Positions 8,454 to 17,859 are shown, counted from the stretch's first letter. The stretch: 64,000 bases of DNA from Poseidonibacter parvus (GCF_001956695.1 NZ_CP019070.1:2604001-2668000), one strand, 5' to 3'. Notes: generated from the letters alone by a model not told the origin. A program made the numbers and translations.

Positions 8454-10700
8454 TTATATATTTTTAGAATCTTTGCAAAGTTCAATAATCTCATGATATT
8501 TAAATTCATCAATTCTTGTTTTTATATCTTCTGTTAATTCTTTTGATAATTGTTCTTTATTTAACAATTCTGAAATTACTTTGTTATCCATATTATTACA
8601 AGCTTCAATTAGTTTTTCTAAATTTTCTTTTGAAATACTTTTATAATCAAGTTGTTTTGCTTCTTCATTATTTTCTTCATATTTTAAATCTGCACCAATG
8701 TATTTTTCTAACATTAATAAAAGTTCACTCTCTTCAATTGGTTTTGCTATAAAATCATTTGCACCTGTATTTAAAGCATTTTTCTTATCTTCACTAAATA
8801 CATTTGCAGAAACTACAACTATTGGTATTTTTTTATCTGTTTTTCTAATTTCTTTTATTGTTTTAATACCATTTAATTTTGGCATTAATATATCCATAAA
8901 AATGATATCAATTTTCTCTTTTTTATAAATATCTAAAACCTCTAAACCATCTTTTGCTTCATAAGTTTTAATTCCATAAAAAGATAAAAGCTCTATAAGT
9001 AATTTTCTATTCTCTTCTATATCATCAACTACAAGGGCTGTTTTTGTAAACTCTTGATTTTTCATTCCTACAATTAAGTCTTTATTTTTAATATCTTCTA
9101 CTAAATCTTTTGAAGCTTTTTTATAGTTAACAGAAAAATAAAATTTACTACCCTCTCCTCTTTGGCTTTTTGCAGAAATACTCCCACCCATTAAACTTAT
9201 TAACTCTTTTGTAATAGACAAGCCTAATCCTGTTCCATTTTTATTGTAATTTTCTTCTTTGATCTGTTCAAAAGGTTTGAAAATCTTTTCTAAATCCTCT
9301 TTTGAAATCCCAATACCAGTATCACTTACTTCAAAAAACAATTTATTCATGCTTTCATAAATATATAAATTTATCTCACCTTTTGTAGTAAACTTTAAAG
9401 AATTACTTAAAAGATTAATCAATACTTGTCTTAATCTTTGTTCATCTAAAGTTACAAATTTTGGTAAATTTGAAGCATAAGTAATATTAAAATTTAAGCC
9501 CTTAGCTTTTGACCTAAATAAAAATAATGCTTCGATTTCTTTTATTGTTTCATGAAGATTAAATGTTTTTGGAAGTACTTCTATTTTTCCTGCTTCTATT
9601 TTTGATAATTCTAAAATCTCATTTATTATATTTAGTAAATAGTTTGCACTTTTTTTAATCGTATGAAGATTTTCTTTCTCATTTATATTAATATTGTTTG
9701 ACTTTGAAAGTAAGTTTGAAAAGCCTAAAATTGCATTTAGTGGTGTTCTTAATTCATGACTCATTCTTGCTAAAAATATGGATTTTGCTTTATTTGCATT
9801 TCTTGCATCATCAATTGCAAGTTTTAATTGCTCCTCACTTGAAATAAGTTTTTGAGTATTTTCTTTAAAAATTGCAACAGAGCCAATCATATCTCCTACT
9901 TCATCTTGATATTTATTTTTATCTAATTGCACGTCCATTTTATTTGAAGAGAGTTTTAACATTGCAACTCTTAGTAAATCTATTGGATAAACAATTCTGA
10001 TTAAGATTGTAAAAAATGACATTAGAAAAATTATAATAGAAAAAAGAACAATTACATTTACATAAAACTCTAGCTCTTTTACTTCAAGTTGTGAATTATC
10101 AACTTGTTTTTTTGTTCTTGATTCAAAAGCTTTATAAAACTTATCTAATGGCTTCATAATTCTTATTTTTGCTTGATGGTATTCATCAGAGTGCATTAAA
10201 TCTCTTGCAAATTTAAAATCACCTCTTTTTACAGCTTGCATTGCTTTATGTTCTAAATTTGTTAGATAATCTGATTCGTCTTGGGAATTAATCAGTAAAT
10301 TTAGCTCATCCTCGGAGAAATTTGCTCTAATCATTAACTCTCGTAAAGATACTTTTTCCCCATCCAGTAAAGGCTTTTTATTATTAAGCGTATAAAAATC
10401 CCAAAAAATTCCTCTATATCTTTTTGGTCTTGGTATTTTCCCATTTCTTATGTCTAAAACTGTTTGAAACTGTTCTTTAAACATTTCATTTCCAGTTACA
10501 ACATAAGTTCTTGCCATTCTTGTTAAATCATCACTACTTTGTCTAAGTTCTTGTGCTAATAGTAGTGATTTGTATTGCATTTGGTAAGCATCTTCAAGTT
10601 GTATTGTTGCTTTTTGATATTTGTTAATTACAATTGCAACAAAAATAAAAGAAACTGTATTTAAAATAAACAGTAACATAAAAAGTTTCTTTAAATTCAA
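8454..10700 (-). CDS. Hybrid sensor histidine kinase with C-terminal receiver domain
   Basis: 748 residues. Helices at about 6-25 and 213-236 bracket a helical periplasmic sensor of about 185 residues. A HAMP-like region and coiled coil follow, then a kinase core with His315 in ARMSHELRTPLN, N box INLLSNSLKFT, DTGIGI and GTGLGLSITK. A receiver domain (about 553-670) has phosphoacceptor Asp603 in IIFMDILMPKLNG and Lys653. About 75 residues follow it without a recognisable Hpt His motif. It is divergent from a REC-kinase and an OmpR-type regulator (10776-12481), which may form one relay with it. A direct relay would need an Hpt protein not seen here. The ligand is unknown. Confidence 0.9.
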   Translation of the reverse strand: MNLKKLFMLLFILNTVSFIFVAIVINKYQKATIQLEDAYQMQYKSLLLAQELRQSSDDLTRMARTYVVTGNEMFKEQFQTVLDIRNGKIPRPKRYRGIFWDFYTLNNKKPLLDGEKVSLRELMIRANFSEDELNLLINSQDESDYLTNLEHKAMQAVKRGDFKFARDLMHSDEYHQAKIRIMKPLDKFYKAFESRTKKQVDNSQLEVKELEFYVNVIVLFSIIIFLMSFFTILIRIVYPIDLLRVAMLKLSSNKMDVQLDKNKYQDEVGDMIGSVAIFKENTQKLISSEEQLKLAIDDARNANKAKSIFLARMSHELRTPLNAILGFSNLLSKSNNININEKENLHTIKKSANYLLNIINEILELSKIEAGKIEVLPKTFNLHETIKEIEALFLFRSKAKGLNFNITYASNLPKFVTLDEQRLRQVLINLLSNSLKFTTKGEINLYIYESMNKLFFEVSDTGIGISKEDLEKIFKPFEQIKEENYNKNGTGLGLSITKELISLMGGSISAKSQRGEGSKFYFSVNYKKASKDLVEDIKNKDLIVGMKNQEFTKTALVVDDIEENRKLLIELLSFYGIKTYEAKDGLEVLDIYKKEKIDIIFMDILMPKLNGIKTIKEIRKTDKKIPIVVVSANVFSEDKKNALNTGANDFIAKPIEESELLLMLEKYIGADLKYEENNEEAKQLDYKSISKENLEKLIEACNNMDNKVISELLNKEQLSKELTEDIKTRIDEFKYHEIIELCKDSKNI

Positions 10701-10775
10701 TAGTTTTCCTCATATATATCTAATTTAAGTTCATCTATAATTTTACTAATAGAAAAACTCATAAGTGATTTAAAC

Positions 10776-11810
10776 ATGGTTAAAAAATATACAATACTAA
10801 TAGTTGATGACAAAGTTGAAAATTTAAAATATTTAAATACAATTTTAAAAGAAGAGAACTACGAAATAAAAGCTACAATAGATGCTCATTTTGCTATTGA
10901 TTCAGTAATAAAAAACCCTGTTGATTTAATACTTTTAGATATTAAAATGCCAGAGTTAAATGGTTTTGAAGTTTGTAAAATCATTAAAGAAAAAGAAAAT
11001 TTAAAAGATATTCCTATTATTTTTATAAGTGCACTTGATGATGTAAACAGTAAGGTTGAAGCCTTTGAAAAAGGTGGAGTTGATTATATTACAAAACCTT
11101 TTGAAGAAAAAGAGATAAAAGCAAGAATAAAAATGCAGTTAGAACTCTCACAAAGTAAAAAAACTATTAGTGATTTATATGAACAACAAGACTTTTTCTT
11201 AAAAAAAATTGTTCATGAAATGAACACACCTTTAGGGGTTATAACTTTAAACATAAATAGCTTAGAATCAAGAATAGGTAAAAAAGATGAGTTTGAAGCA
11301 ATACTTGCATCTTCTAAATCTTTATCTTCAATTTATGAAGATATTTATTATCTAAGTAAAAAAGAAAAAAGAGTTTTAGATGTGGAAGAGATAAATATGA
11401 TGCGATATTTATCAAAGAGAATCTCTTTTTTTCATGAATTAGCATCTGTAAAAGATATCTTTTTAGACTTGCATATTGATGATGATTTTAGTATAAAAAT
11501 GAATAAATACGAACTTGAAAGAGTTATTGATAATACAATATCAAATGCTATTAAACACTCTTTTGAAGATACTTGTGTTGATATATATATTGAAAAAAAC
11601 AAAATAAAAGTTCAAAATTATGGACATGAAATTAAATCAACGGATAATATTTTTAAGGCTTTTCATCAAGATGATAATGAAAAAGGTTTAGGCCTTGGAT
11701 TAAATATCATAAAAGAAATATGTGAAAAGTATGATATAAACATAGAATTAAATGTAAATGAGAAGAACACTGAATTTTCTTATGACTTTACAAAAATTTC
11801 ACTAGGATAA
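10776..11810 (+). CDS. Receiver-histidine kinase fusion (soluble REC-HK)
   Basis: 344 residues, no membrane segment. The order is inverted compared with classical hybrid kinases: an N-terminal receiver (1-125; Asp55 in LILLDIKMPE, Lys107 in ITKPFE) comes before a kinase core with His147 in IVHEMNTPLG, N box NTISNAIKHS and a short ATP lid ending GLGLGLNIIK. This form usually takes phosphate from another kinase and passes a modified signal on. It is divergent from a hybrid kinase, with 75 bases between the starts, and is followed 2 bases later by an OmpR-type regulator, its likely target. Confidence 0.87.
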   Translation: MVKKYTILIVDDKVENLKYLNTILKEENYEIKATIDAHFAIDSVIKNPVDLILLDIKMPELNGFEVCKIIKEKENLKDIPIIFISALDDVNSKVEAFEKGGVDYITKPFEEKEIKARIKMQLELSQSKKTISDLYEQQDFFLKKIVHEMNTPLGVITLNINSLESRIGKKDEFEAILASSKSLSSIYEDIYYLSKKEKRVLDVEEINMMRYLSKRISFFHELASVKDIFLDLHIDDDFSIKMNKYELERVIDNTISNAIKHSFEDTCVDIYIEKNKIKVQNYGHEIKSTDNIFKAFHQDDNEKGLGLGLNIIKEICEKYDINIELNVNEKNTEFSYDFTKISLG

Positions 11811-11812
11811 AT

Positions 11813-12481
11813 ATGAAAGTTTTTTTATTAGAAGATGATTTTGCTTTAAATAAGATTATCTCAAACTCTTTAAAAAATAGAGGTTTTTTTGTAGATAATT
11901 GTTTTGATGGATATAAAGCTGTTGAAACGGTAATGAATAACTCTTATGATTTTTTTATCTTAGATTTAAATGTTATTGGTTTTGATGGACATAAAATCTT
12001 AGAAATCATTAGAGAAGAAAATAAGCAAACGCCTGTAATTATTATGAGTGCTCAAATTGATATGGAAAATATCAAAAAATCTTACGCTCTTGGTTGTAAT
12101 TATTATATTAAAAAACCCTTTGATTTTGAAGAACTTTTTTTACGAATACAATATCATGTACAAAAACAAAATAAAACTGATAAGTTTTTAACAACGCTTG
12201 GAAACTCTTATAGTTTTGATTTATTAGAACAAACTTTATATTATAAAGAACAAAGTATTGATTTAAGCGTAAAAGAAAAACTTCTAATGTCACTACTTGT
12301 TCAAAATCTAAATAGTATTACTTCAATTGAAATGATTCATGAGTATGTTTGGGATTCAAAAGAGATGGAAGCAGTAAGCATGAGAAGTTTAATTCATAAA
12401 ATCAAGAAAAAACTAAAAAGTGGAATGATTATTAATTTTAGAGGCGAAGGCTATAAATTAATTAATCATGAAGAATATTAA
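11813..12481 (+). CDS. OmpR-type response regulator
   Basis: 222 residues. The receiver domain has acidic EDD near the N-terminus, phosphoacceptor Asp51 in FFILDLNV, and Lys in YYIKKPFDFEE. The winged-helix domain ends in MRSLIHKIKKKL...GEGYKL, normal for the family. It starts 2 bases after the REC-kinase stop and is probably translated with it. The stop codon abuts the first of two palindromes in front of nirB. That makes the nitrite reductase promoter a possible target, but this is only positional. Confidence 0.9.
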   Translation: MKVFLLEDDFALNKIISNSLKNRGFFVDNCFDGYKAVETVMNNSYDFFILDLNVIGFDGHKILEIIREENKQTPVIIMSAQIDMENIKKSYALGCNYYIKKPFDFEELFLRIQYHVQKQNKTDKFLTTLGNSYSFDLLEQTLYYKEQSIDLSVKEKLLMSLLVQNLNSITSIEMIHEYVWDSKEMEAVSMRSLIHKIKKKLKSGMIINFRGEGYKLINHEEY

Positions 12482-12565
12482 TTAATTTAATGTAAAATTA
12501 AGCTTTAACTATCTTTATGTATACTTTTTTACTCCAAATATCACTTAATTTAATTTAAAATTAAG
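12482..12565. promoter_or_regulatory. Duplicated palindromic operator candidates upstream of nirB
   Basis: A sequence beginning TTAATTTAAT and ending AAAATTAAGC occurs twice, at 12482-12503 and 12545-12566, 63 bases apart. The downstream copy is a clean inverted repeat, CTTAATTT-N6-AAATTAAG (12544-12565). The upstream copy keeps TTAATTT and AAATTAA. The downstream copy sits directly above the -35 of the predicted nirB promoter, a normal place for an activator. The factor is unknown. Campylobacterota use CRP/FNR-type nitrosative regulators with TTAA-type half sites, and the neighbouring OmpR regulator is another candidate. Confidence 0.5.
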
Positions 12566-12568
12566 CAA

Positions 12569-12597
12569 TTGAATATTTTATATACACTTTTTATAAT
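12569..12597 (+). promoter_or_regulatory. Predicted sigma-70 promoter of nirBD
   Basis: TTGAAT at 12569-12574 and TATAAT at 12592-12597 are separated by exactly 17 bases. A start near 12604 would give a leader of about 48 bases ending in the ribosome site AAGGAAG before the nirB ATG at 12652. The palindrome just upstream supports regulation here. Confidence 0.6.
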
Positions 12598-12651
12598 CTT
12601 AATCTAAATAATTTTGTCATAATTATTCCATAAGCATAAAAAGGAAGATTT

Positions 12652-15120
12652 ATGAAAGAGAAATTAATAGTAATTGGTAATGGAATGAGTGGTTTACGAA
12701 CCATAGAAGATTTGTTTGATATTCAAAAAGATAAATATGATATTACAATTTTTGGGGAAGAACCTCATGTTAACTATAATAGAATCATGCTATCTTACCT
12801 TTTATCAGGCGAAAAAACTTTCGAAGATACAATTATAAATCATCAAACTTGGTACGATGAACATAATATCACTTTACACAAAGGTGATAAAGTAGTAAAG
12901 ATTGATAAAGAAAACAAAAAAGTATATAGCCAAAATGGAAAAGAATTAAGTTACGATAAATTACTAATTGCAACTGGTTCAAACTCTTTTATTCCTACAA
13001 CACCTGGAAGTGAACTTGAAAATGTTATAGGATTTAGAACAAAACTTGATAGTGATACTATTTTAGATTTAATTTCAAAAGATAAAACAGCAGTTGTAGT
13101 TGGTGGTGGACTTCTTGGACTTGAAGCTGCTTACGGTATTGCAATGCACGGAATTAAGACAATTTTAGTTCATAGAAGTGGTTCAGTATTATCTCAGCAA
13201 CTTGACTCTACAGGTGGTAGACTTTTACAAAAAAACCTTGAAACTTATGGAATTGAATTTAAATTAAATACTACAATTGAAAAAATTGAGGGTCAAACAA
13301 AAGTTGAAAGTGTAACTTTTACTGATGGAGAGACTGTTGAATCAAATATAGTAGTATTTGCAACAGGAATTATTCCTAATAAAGCACTTGCTATTGAAAC
13401 TGGTCTTGAAACAAAAAAAGGTATTCTTGTAAATGATCACCTTCAAACATCTGATGAAGATATCTTTGCAATTGGTGAATGTGCAGAACATGATGGAAAT
13501 ACATACGGATTAGTAGCACCTCTTTATGAGCAAGCAAAATTCTGTGCTAAAAAATTAGCTGGAAAAGATAGCGATGGTTATTCTGGTTCTACACTTTCTA
13601 CTAGACTTAAAATCTCAGGTGTTGATTTATTCTCTGCTGGTGATTATTTAGGTGATGAAACAACTGAAGAATTAATATTACTAGATGAAAAAGTTGGTAT
13701 TTATAAAAAACTTGTAATTTATGATAATAAAATTATTGGTATTGTTTTATATGGAGATACAGCTGATGCTTCATGGTATTTAAAACTTCTAAAAGAACAT
13801 ACAGATATCTCTGATTTAAGAACAAAAATTCTTTTTGGAAAATCAGCACTATCAGGTGATGCAGGTCATGGTGGAAATGATATAAAATCAATGAGTGATG
13901 ATGAAGAAATTTGTGGATGTAATGGAATTACTAAAGGTCAAGTTGTTTGTGGAATTAAAGAAAATGACTTAAAAACTTTAGGTGAAGTGAAAACATGTAC
14001 AAAAGCTGGAGCTTCTTGTGGTTCTTGTTTAGGTATTGTTGAACAAATTTTAGTAGATACTTTAGGTGATGAATACAACGATACAGTTGAAGGTATTTGT
14101 GACTGTTGTGATGTTGGACACAAAGATATAAAAGCTTGTGTTGATACAAATGAGTTTGATAATGTTTATGATGTATTTAGAAAACTTGATTGGAAAACAG
14201 AAGATGGATGTGTCAAATGTCGTCCTGCTGTAAACTACTACTTACTTGTAAAATACAATGATGACAAATATAAAAATGATAAAAGATCAGCTCTTATAAA
14301 CGATAGAGTTTTTGCAAATATCCAAAAAGATGGTACTTATTCAGTGGTTCCTAGAATTTGGGGAGGATTAACAAGTCCTAAAGAGTTGAAAGATATGGCA
14401 GATATTGCTGTTAAATATGATGTTCCAACTGTGAAATTCACAGGTGGTCAAAGACTTGATATGTTAGGTGTTAAAAAAGAGCAACTAGAGCCTATGTGGA
14501 AAGATTTAAATGATTGTGGTTTTGTATCAGGTCAAGCTTATGCAAAAGGACTTAGAACTGTTAAAACTTGTGTTGGAAATCAATGGTGTAGATTTGGAAC
14601 ACAAGATGCAATGCAAACAGGTATTGATATTGAAAAAATGACTTGGGGTTCATGGACACCACATAAATTCAAAATTGCAGTATCAGGATGTCCAAGAAAT
14701 TGTGCGGAAGCTACTATTAAAGATATTGGTGTAATTGCTGTTGATTCAGGATGGGAAATTAGTATTGCAGGAAATGGTGGTATTAAAGTAAGAGTTACTG
14801 ACTTTTTTACAAAAGTTGCTACAAATGAAGAGTTGTATCATTACATAAAAGCAATTATGCAATTTTATAGAGAAGATGCATATTACCTAGAAAGAACTGC
14901 TCATTGGGTTGAAAGAGTTGGTTTACAATACGTTAAAGATGCACTTTTAAAAGATAAGTCGCAAGTAGATTTTTATGCAGCTAGATTTGATGAATCGCAA
15001 AGAACAGCTCAAATTGACCCATGGGAAAAATCAAGAAAAGACGGCTTTACAGATGAGTTTAGTCCAATAGTAATAGCACCAGAAAATTCAGAAAGTTTTG
15101 AAGCAAAGGAAACAGTATAA
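12652..15120 (+). CDS. nirB: NAD(P)H-dependent nitrite reductase large subunit
   Basis: 822 residues, near the usual size of NirB/NasD. The N-terminal FAD/NAD oxidoreductase part starts IVIGNGMSGLRTIEDL and has a second dinucleotide motif VVVGGGLLGLEAAYG. A BFD-type [2Fe-2S] domain (about 420-470) carries CGCNGITKGQ and TCTKAGASCGSC. The nitrite/sulfite reductase part binds siroheme and a [4Fe-4S] cluster through Cys640, Cys646, Cys680 and Cys684 (CVGNQWC, SGCPRNC). It reduces nitrite to ammonium with six electrons in the cytoplasm. NirD follows with a one-base overlap. The surrounding channel, cyanase and PP2C/kinase genes suggest an assimilatory role. Confidence 0.96.
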   Translation: MKEKLIVIGNGMSGLRTIEDLFDIQKDKYDITIFGEEPHVNYNRIMLSYLLSGEKTFEDTIINHQTWYDEHNITLHKGDKVVKIDKENKKVYSQNGKELSYDKLLIATGSNSFIPTTPGSELENVIGFRTKLDSDTILDLISKDKTAVVVGGGLLGLEAAYGIAMHGIKTILVHRSGSVLSQQLDSTGGRLLQKNLETYGIEFKLNTTIEKIEGQTKVESVTFTDGETVESNIVVFATGIIPNKALAIETGLETKKGILVNDHLQTSDEDIFAIGECAEHDGNTYGLVAPLYEQAKFCAKKLAGKDSDGYSGSTLSTRLKISGVDLFSAGDYLGDETTEELILLDEKVGIYKKLVIYDNKIIGIVLYGDTADASWYLKLLKEHTDISDLRTKILFGKSALSGDAGHGGNDIKSMSDDEEICGCNGITKGQVVCGIKENDLKTLGEVKTCTKAGASCGSCLGIVEQILVDTLGDEYNDTVEGICDCCDVGHKDIKACVDTNEFDNVYDVFRKLDWKTEDGCVKCRPAVNYYLLVKYNDDKYKNDKRSALINDRVFANIQKDGTYSVVPRIWGGLTSPKELKDMADIAVKYDVPTVKFTGGQRLDMLGVKKEQLEPMWKDLNDCGFVSGQAYAKGLRTVKTCVGNQWCRFGTQDAMQTGIDIEKMTWGSWTPHKFKIAVSGCPRNCAEATIKDIGVIAVDSGWEISIAGNGGIKVRVTDFFTKVATNEELYHYIKAIMQFYREDAYYLERTAHWVERVGLQYVKDALLKDKSQVDFYAARFDESQRTAQIDPWEKSRKDGFTDEFSPIVIAPENSESFEAKETV

Positions 15121-15428
15121 TGGCAAAATGGATTAAAATAACAGAAACTGAAAATATCCCATCAATGGGTTCAAGAGTAATTCAATACGGTGAAATCGAA
15201 ATCGCAGTTTTTAAAACAAGAGATGGCTCAATTTTTGCAATAAACAATGAATGTCCTCATAAACAAGGAAAACTAAGTGAAGGTTTAGTTCATGAGCATG
15301 TAGTAACTTGTCCTATGCATAATTGGGATATTGACCTTAAATCTGGTGAAGCTTTAGGAAATGATAGTGGATGTACTAATGTTTATGAAAGTAAAATTGA
15401 AGATAATATTTTTTATATAAATCTTTAA
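15120..15428 (+). CDS. nirD: Nitrite reductase small subunit (Rieske-type)
   Basis: 102 residues, the full length of the small subunit. A Rieske fold carries complete [2Fe-2S] ligands: Cys45-Pro-His47 and Cys64-x2-His67 (ECPHKQG, CPMHNWD). Many NirD proteins have lost these ligands, so an intact cluster is worth noting. It partners NirB in reducing nitrite to ammonium. The start codon overlaps the nirB stop (TAATG), so the two are translationally coupled. Confidence 0.94.
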   Translation: MAKWIKITETENIPSMGSRVIQYGEIEIAVFKTRDGSIFAINNECPHKQGKLSEGLVHEHVVTCPMHNWDIDLKSGEALGNDSGCTNVYESKIEDNIFYINL

Positions 15429-15454
15429 AATATATCCTTTTTAACACCTTTTTT

Positions 15455-15480
15455 ATAAGATGAGTTTTACCTCATCTTAT
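15455..15480. repeat. Perfect inverted repeat between nirD and the convergent regulator
   Basis: Arms ATAAGATGAG and CTCATCTTAT, 10 bases each with a six-base loop, span the stop codon of the response regulator. It lies where nirBD and the regulator transcripts converge. A T-run is not correctly placed on either strand, so it is a weak candidate for a bidirectional terminator or a processing hairpin. Confidence 0.45.
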
Positions 15481-16147
15481 ATCCTAAACCTGAAACATTA
15501 ACAATATATTCACTTCCAAGTTTTTTTCGTAAGTCTCTTACGACACTTCTAATAGCTGATAAACTCATTGATTTATTTCCCCAAACTTGATACTCTATTT
15601 CATCATAATTTACTATTTTATTAAAATCTTTACATAATAATTTTAAAAGTCTTATCTCTTTTTTATTTAGATGAATCACCTCATCATTTAGCATTAACTG
15701 ACATTTATCAAAGTCAATCTTTGTATTCTTATTTACTTCAATTATTGAAGGTAGTTCATTATCCATTTTTATTAGAAATGCTTCAAATGCTTTGAATAAT
15801 TCATCTTCTGTTACAGGTTTAATTATATATCTATCAACACCTTCGTGTATGGCTTTTATAAGAAGGTCTGTATCTGTATGTGCTGATACAATTATTGTAT
15901 AAGAGTTTGATGAAAGTTTTTTTATCTCTTCAAGTAAATCAAATCCACCCATATTTGGCATTTTTAAATCTGTCATTACAATATCAGGAAGATTTGCTTC
16001 ATATTTATCAAGACCATCAAATCCGTCTATTGCTGTATATACTTCTTTAAAAAAGAACTTTAGCATTGAAGATATATTTTCTCTTATAATATTTTCATCT
16101 TCAACTAATAGTATTGTTTTAGTTTTTAGTCTTTGAACAATCTGCAT
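15467..16147 (-). CDS. OmpR-type response regulator, partner of the CxxCH kinase
   Basis: 226 residues from the preferred ATG at 16145-16147, which sits 7 bases after AAAGGA. An upstream in-frame start at 16192 would only add residues out of the neighbouring kinase sequence. The receiver has VEDEN and phosphoacceptor Asp60 in IVMTDLKMPNMGG. The winged-helix domain ends VRDLRKKLG...VSGLGYKMR. The start lies within the end of the kinase gene (29-base overlap), so they are a coupled pair. The pair is inserted, on the opposite strand, between nirBD and the nitrite channel, so these genes are plausible targets. Confidence 0.92.
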   Translation of the reverse strand: MQIVQRLKTKTILLVEDENIIRENISSMLKFFFKEVYTAIDGFDGLDKYEANLPDIVMTDLKMPNMGGFDLLEEIKKLSSNSYTIIVSAHTDTDLLIKAIHEGVDRYIIKPVTEDELFKAFEAFLIKMDNELPSIIEVNKNTKIDFDKCQLMLNDEVIHLNKKEIRLLKLLCKDFNKIVNYDEIEYQVWGNKSMSLSAIRSVVRDLRKKLGSEYIVNVSGLGYKMR

Positions 16148-17570
16148 TATCATTTCCTTTAATATTTGGCATAGATATAATAAAATTAGCACCTAGGTCT
16201 GTATTTTTTACGTTTAAAGTTCCTTGCATATGTTTTTGAATTATCTCTTTTGATATATACAAACCAATACCCGTACCATTATGTTCTTTTGTTGTAAAAT
16301 ATGGCTCGAAAATTCTATTTATATGTTCAGGTTCAATTCCACCTGCATTATCTTTTATTTCACAAAAGATATTTGACTCATTGCTTGATAGGTATATTTC
16401 TATTTTAGGATTTTGTATTTTTCTTTCTAGTAATACATATTTAGCATTAGATATTATATTTAAAACAACTTGGGAAAATTCGCTTGCATATCCAAAAGCT
16501 TTTATCTCTTTTGTATTATAAATTTGAAGATTAATATTATCATTTTCTAAAGATGCTTTTAAAATTTTATATGCTTTTTTTACTTCCATTTTTAAATCAA
16601 AACACTCTTTTTCTTTTCCAGGTTTAAAAAATGTTCTAAAATCATCAATAGTTTGTGACATATATTTTAACTGCTCATTAGCTTCTTTCATTCTATCATC
16701 TAAAAAGTTCTTATCTACTCCTTGAGAAATTGCTGTCCATTTTATATTCATCATAATAGCACTTACTGCACTAATTGGCTGTCTCCATTGATGAGCTATA
16801 TTTCCAATCATCTCACCTAAAGCAGCTAGTTTTGATTGTTGTATTAAAAGATTTTCTTTTTCCCTTTGTTTTACAACTTCTTCATTTACTTTTTTATGAA
16901 GTGTTTTATTAAAAGTATCAAGCTCTTTTACTTTTAATTCTAAGGATTCATTTAATCTAGAAATTTTTTCTTCATCTTTTCTTTTTATATTTAGATAAAC
17001 AATAAAACTAAGTAATACCCCAATTGCTACAAAAACTAAATATGTAATAGTTTGTTCTTTTTCTTTGTTTATTATTTGAAGTTGTTCATACTCTTCTTTA
17101 ACATCAAAAGTAACACTAATACCACCTCTGATATCCCCTACTTTATATCCTTGATGAGAGTGACACTTAAGACAGCTTTGTTCAGTTTTTAATGCTCCCA
17201 TAAATTTAAACTGATTATTCTCAATTTTCCAATAATATGGAACTTCAATATTTTCATCAAAATAGTTTAAAATCTTTTTCTCATCTTCATTTGGCGCATT
17301 ATTTTTGTTTATTAATTTATTACTAGTTATTTTTAAGGTAAATCCATCTCTTTTACTTGCTATTTGTGATATTTGTCTTGTCATAAAAGCGGGATTAACC
17401 CAGACTAATGTCTCACCATTTTCTGATTTAATTGAATTGGGATTTAAGTATGGATTAGGACTTAACTCTTCACTTTTGATATATACACCATCATATTTAG
17501 CATTCCAGTGTCTCATATCAACTATTAAATCAAAAATAGCAACAGCTTTATTTTTTAATGAGTTTTGCAA
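16119..17570 (-). CDS. Sensor histidine kinase with periplasmic CxxCH (Tll0287/DUF3365-like) domain
   Basis: 483 residues from a TTG start. The sensor part contains RHWNAKYDGVYIK and a CLKCH motif (Cys133, Cys136, His137) of the Tll0287-like/DUF3365 family, which can bind c-type heme. One membrane helix (about 176-194) and a coiled coil follow, then a kinase core with His260 in GNIAHQWRQP, N box ISNAKYV, DNAGG and GTGIGLYISK. The frame stays open upstream to about 17693. That part encodes a good membrane helix (KKSIIFIFVFLFFLLSLFFI) but has no ATG, GTG or TTG before TTG 17570. A periplasmic domain needs that first helix, so the real start is probably near 17678-17693, using a rare codon or hiding an error. 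Heme would make it a redox, oxygen or NO sensor, an inference. Confidence 0.85.
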   Translation of the reverse strand: MQNSLKNKAVAIFDLIVDMRHWNAKYDGVYIKSEELSPNPYLNPNSIKSENGETLVWVNPAFMTRQISQIASKRDGFTLKITSNKLINKNNAPNEDEKKILNYFDENIEVPYYWKIENNQFKFMGALKTEQSCLKCHSHQGYKVGDIRGGISVTFDVKEEYEQLQIINKEKEQTITYLVFVAIGVLLSFIVYLNIKRKDEEKISRLNESLELKVKELDTFNKTLHKKVNEEVVKQREKENLLIQQSKLAALGEMIGNIAHQWRQPISAVSAIMMNIKWTAISQGVDKNFLDDRMKEANEQLKYMSQTIDDFRTFFKPGKEKECFDLKMEVKKAYKILKASLENDNINLQIYNTKEIKAFGYASEFSQVVLNIISNAKYVLLERKIQNPKIEIYLSSNESNIFCEIKDNAGGIEPEHINRIFEPYFTTKEHNGTGIGLYISKEIIQKHMQGTLNVKNTDLGANFIISMPNIKGNDNADCSKTKN

Positions 17571-17693
17571 TAAATCTTCTTGTATCTTGTAAGAATCTTT
17601 TATTGTATTTCCAATTATGAAAAATAAACTAAGAAGAAAGAATAAAAAAACAAAGATAAAAATAATAGATTTCTTGATGAGTACTCTTTTTAT

Positions 17694-17859
17694 TTATATT
17701 ATAAATTATATTAATTACATTCTATTTATTTGATTGTCTATTTATTATACAGACAAATCTTATTTTCACATTTTTTTCCTCACTTTCTTTGTTTTAATAT
17801 TCTCATGTGATTGAAACAGATGTTTTCTATCAAAATCTAAACTACAAAAAAGGAAAAAC
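17694..17859. promoter_or_regulatory. Divergent control region between the CxxCH kinase and the nitrite channel
   Basis: 166 very AT-rich bases between two outward-facing genes must hold both promoters. An inverted repeat GATTGTCT...AGACAAATC spans about 17734-17762. The channel gene has a clear ribosome site, AAAAAAGGAAAAAC, before its ATG. I cannot assign -10/-35 boxes with confidence. Confidence 0.4.

Noticed and set aside
15455-15480. Rho-independent terminator after nirD
   Set aside because: The hairpin is perfect but no T-run follows on either strand, so it is listed only as an inverted repeat.
15467-16192. Longer N-terminus of the response regulator starting at 16192
   Set aside because: It lacks a ribosome site and adds a hydrophobic stretch from the overlapping kinase gene. 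The ATG at 16147 has a proper site.
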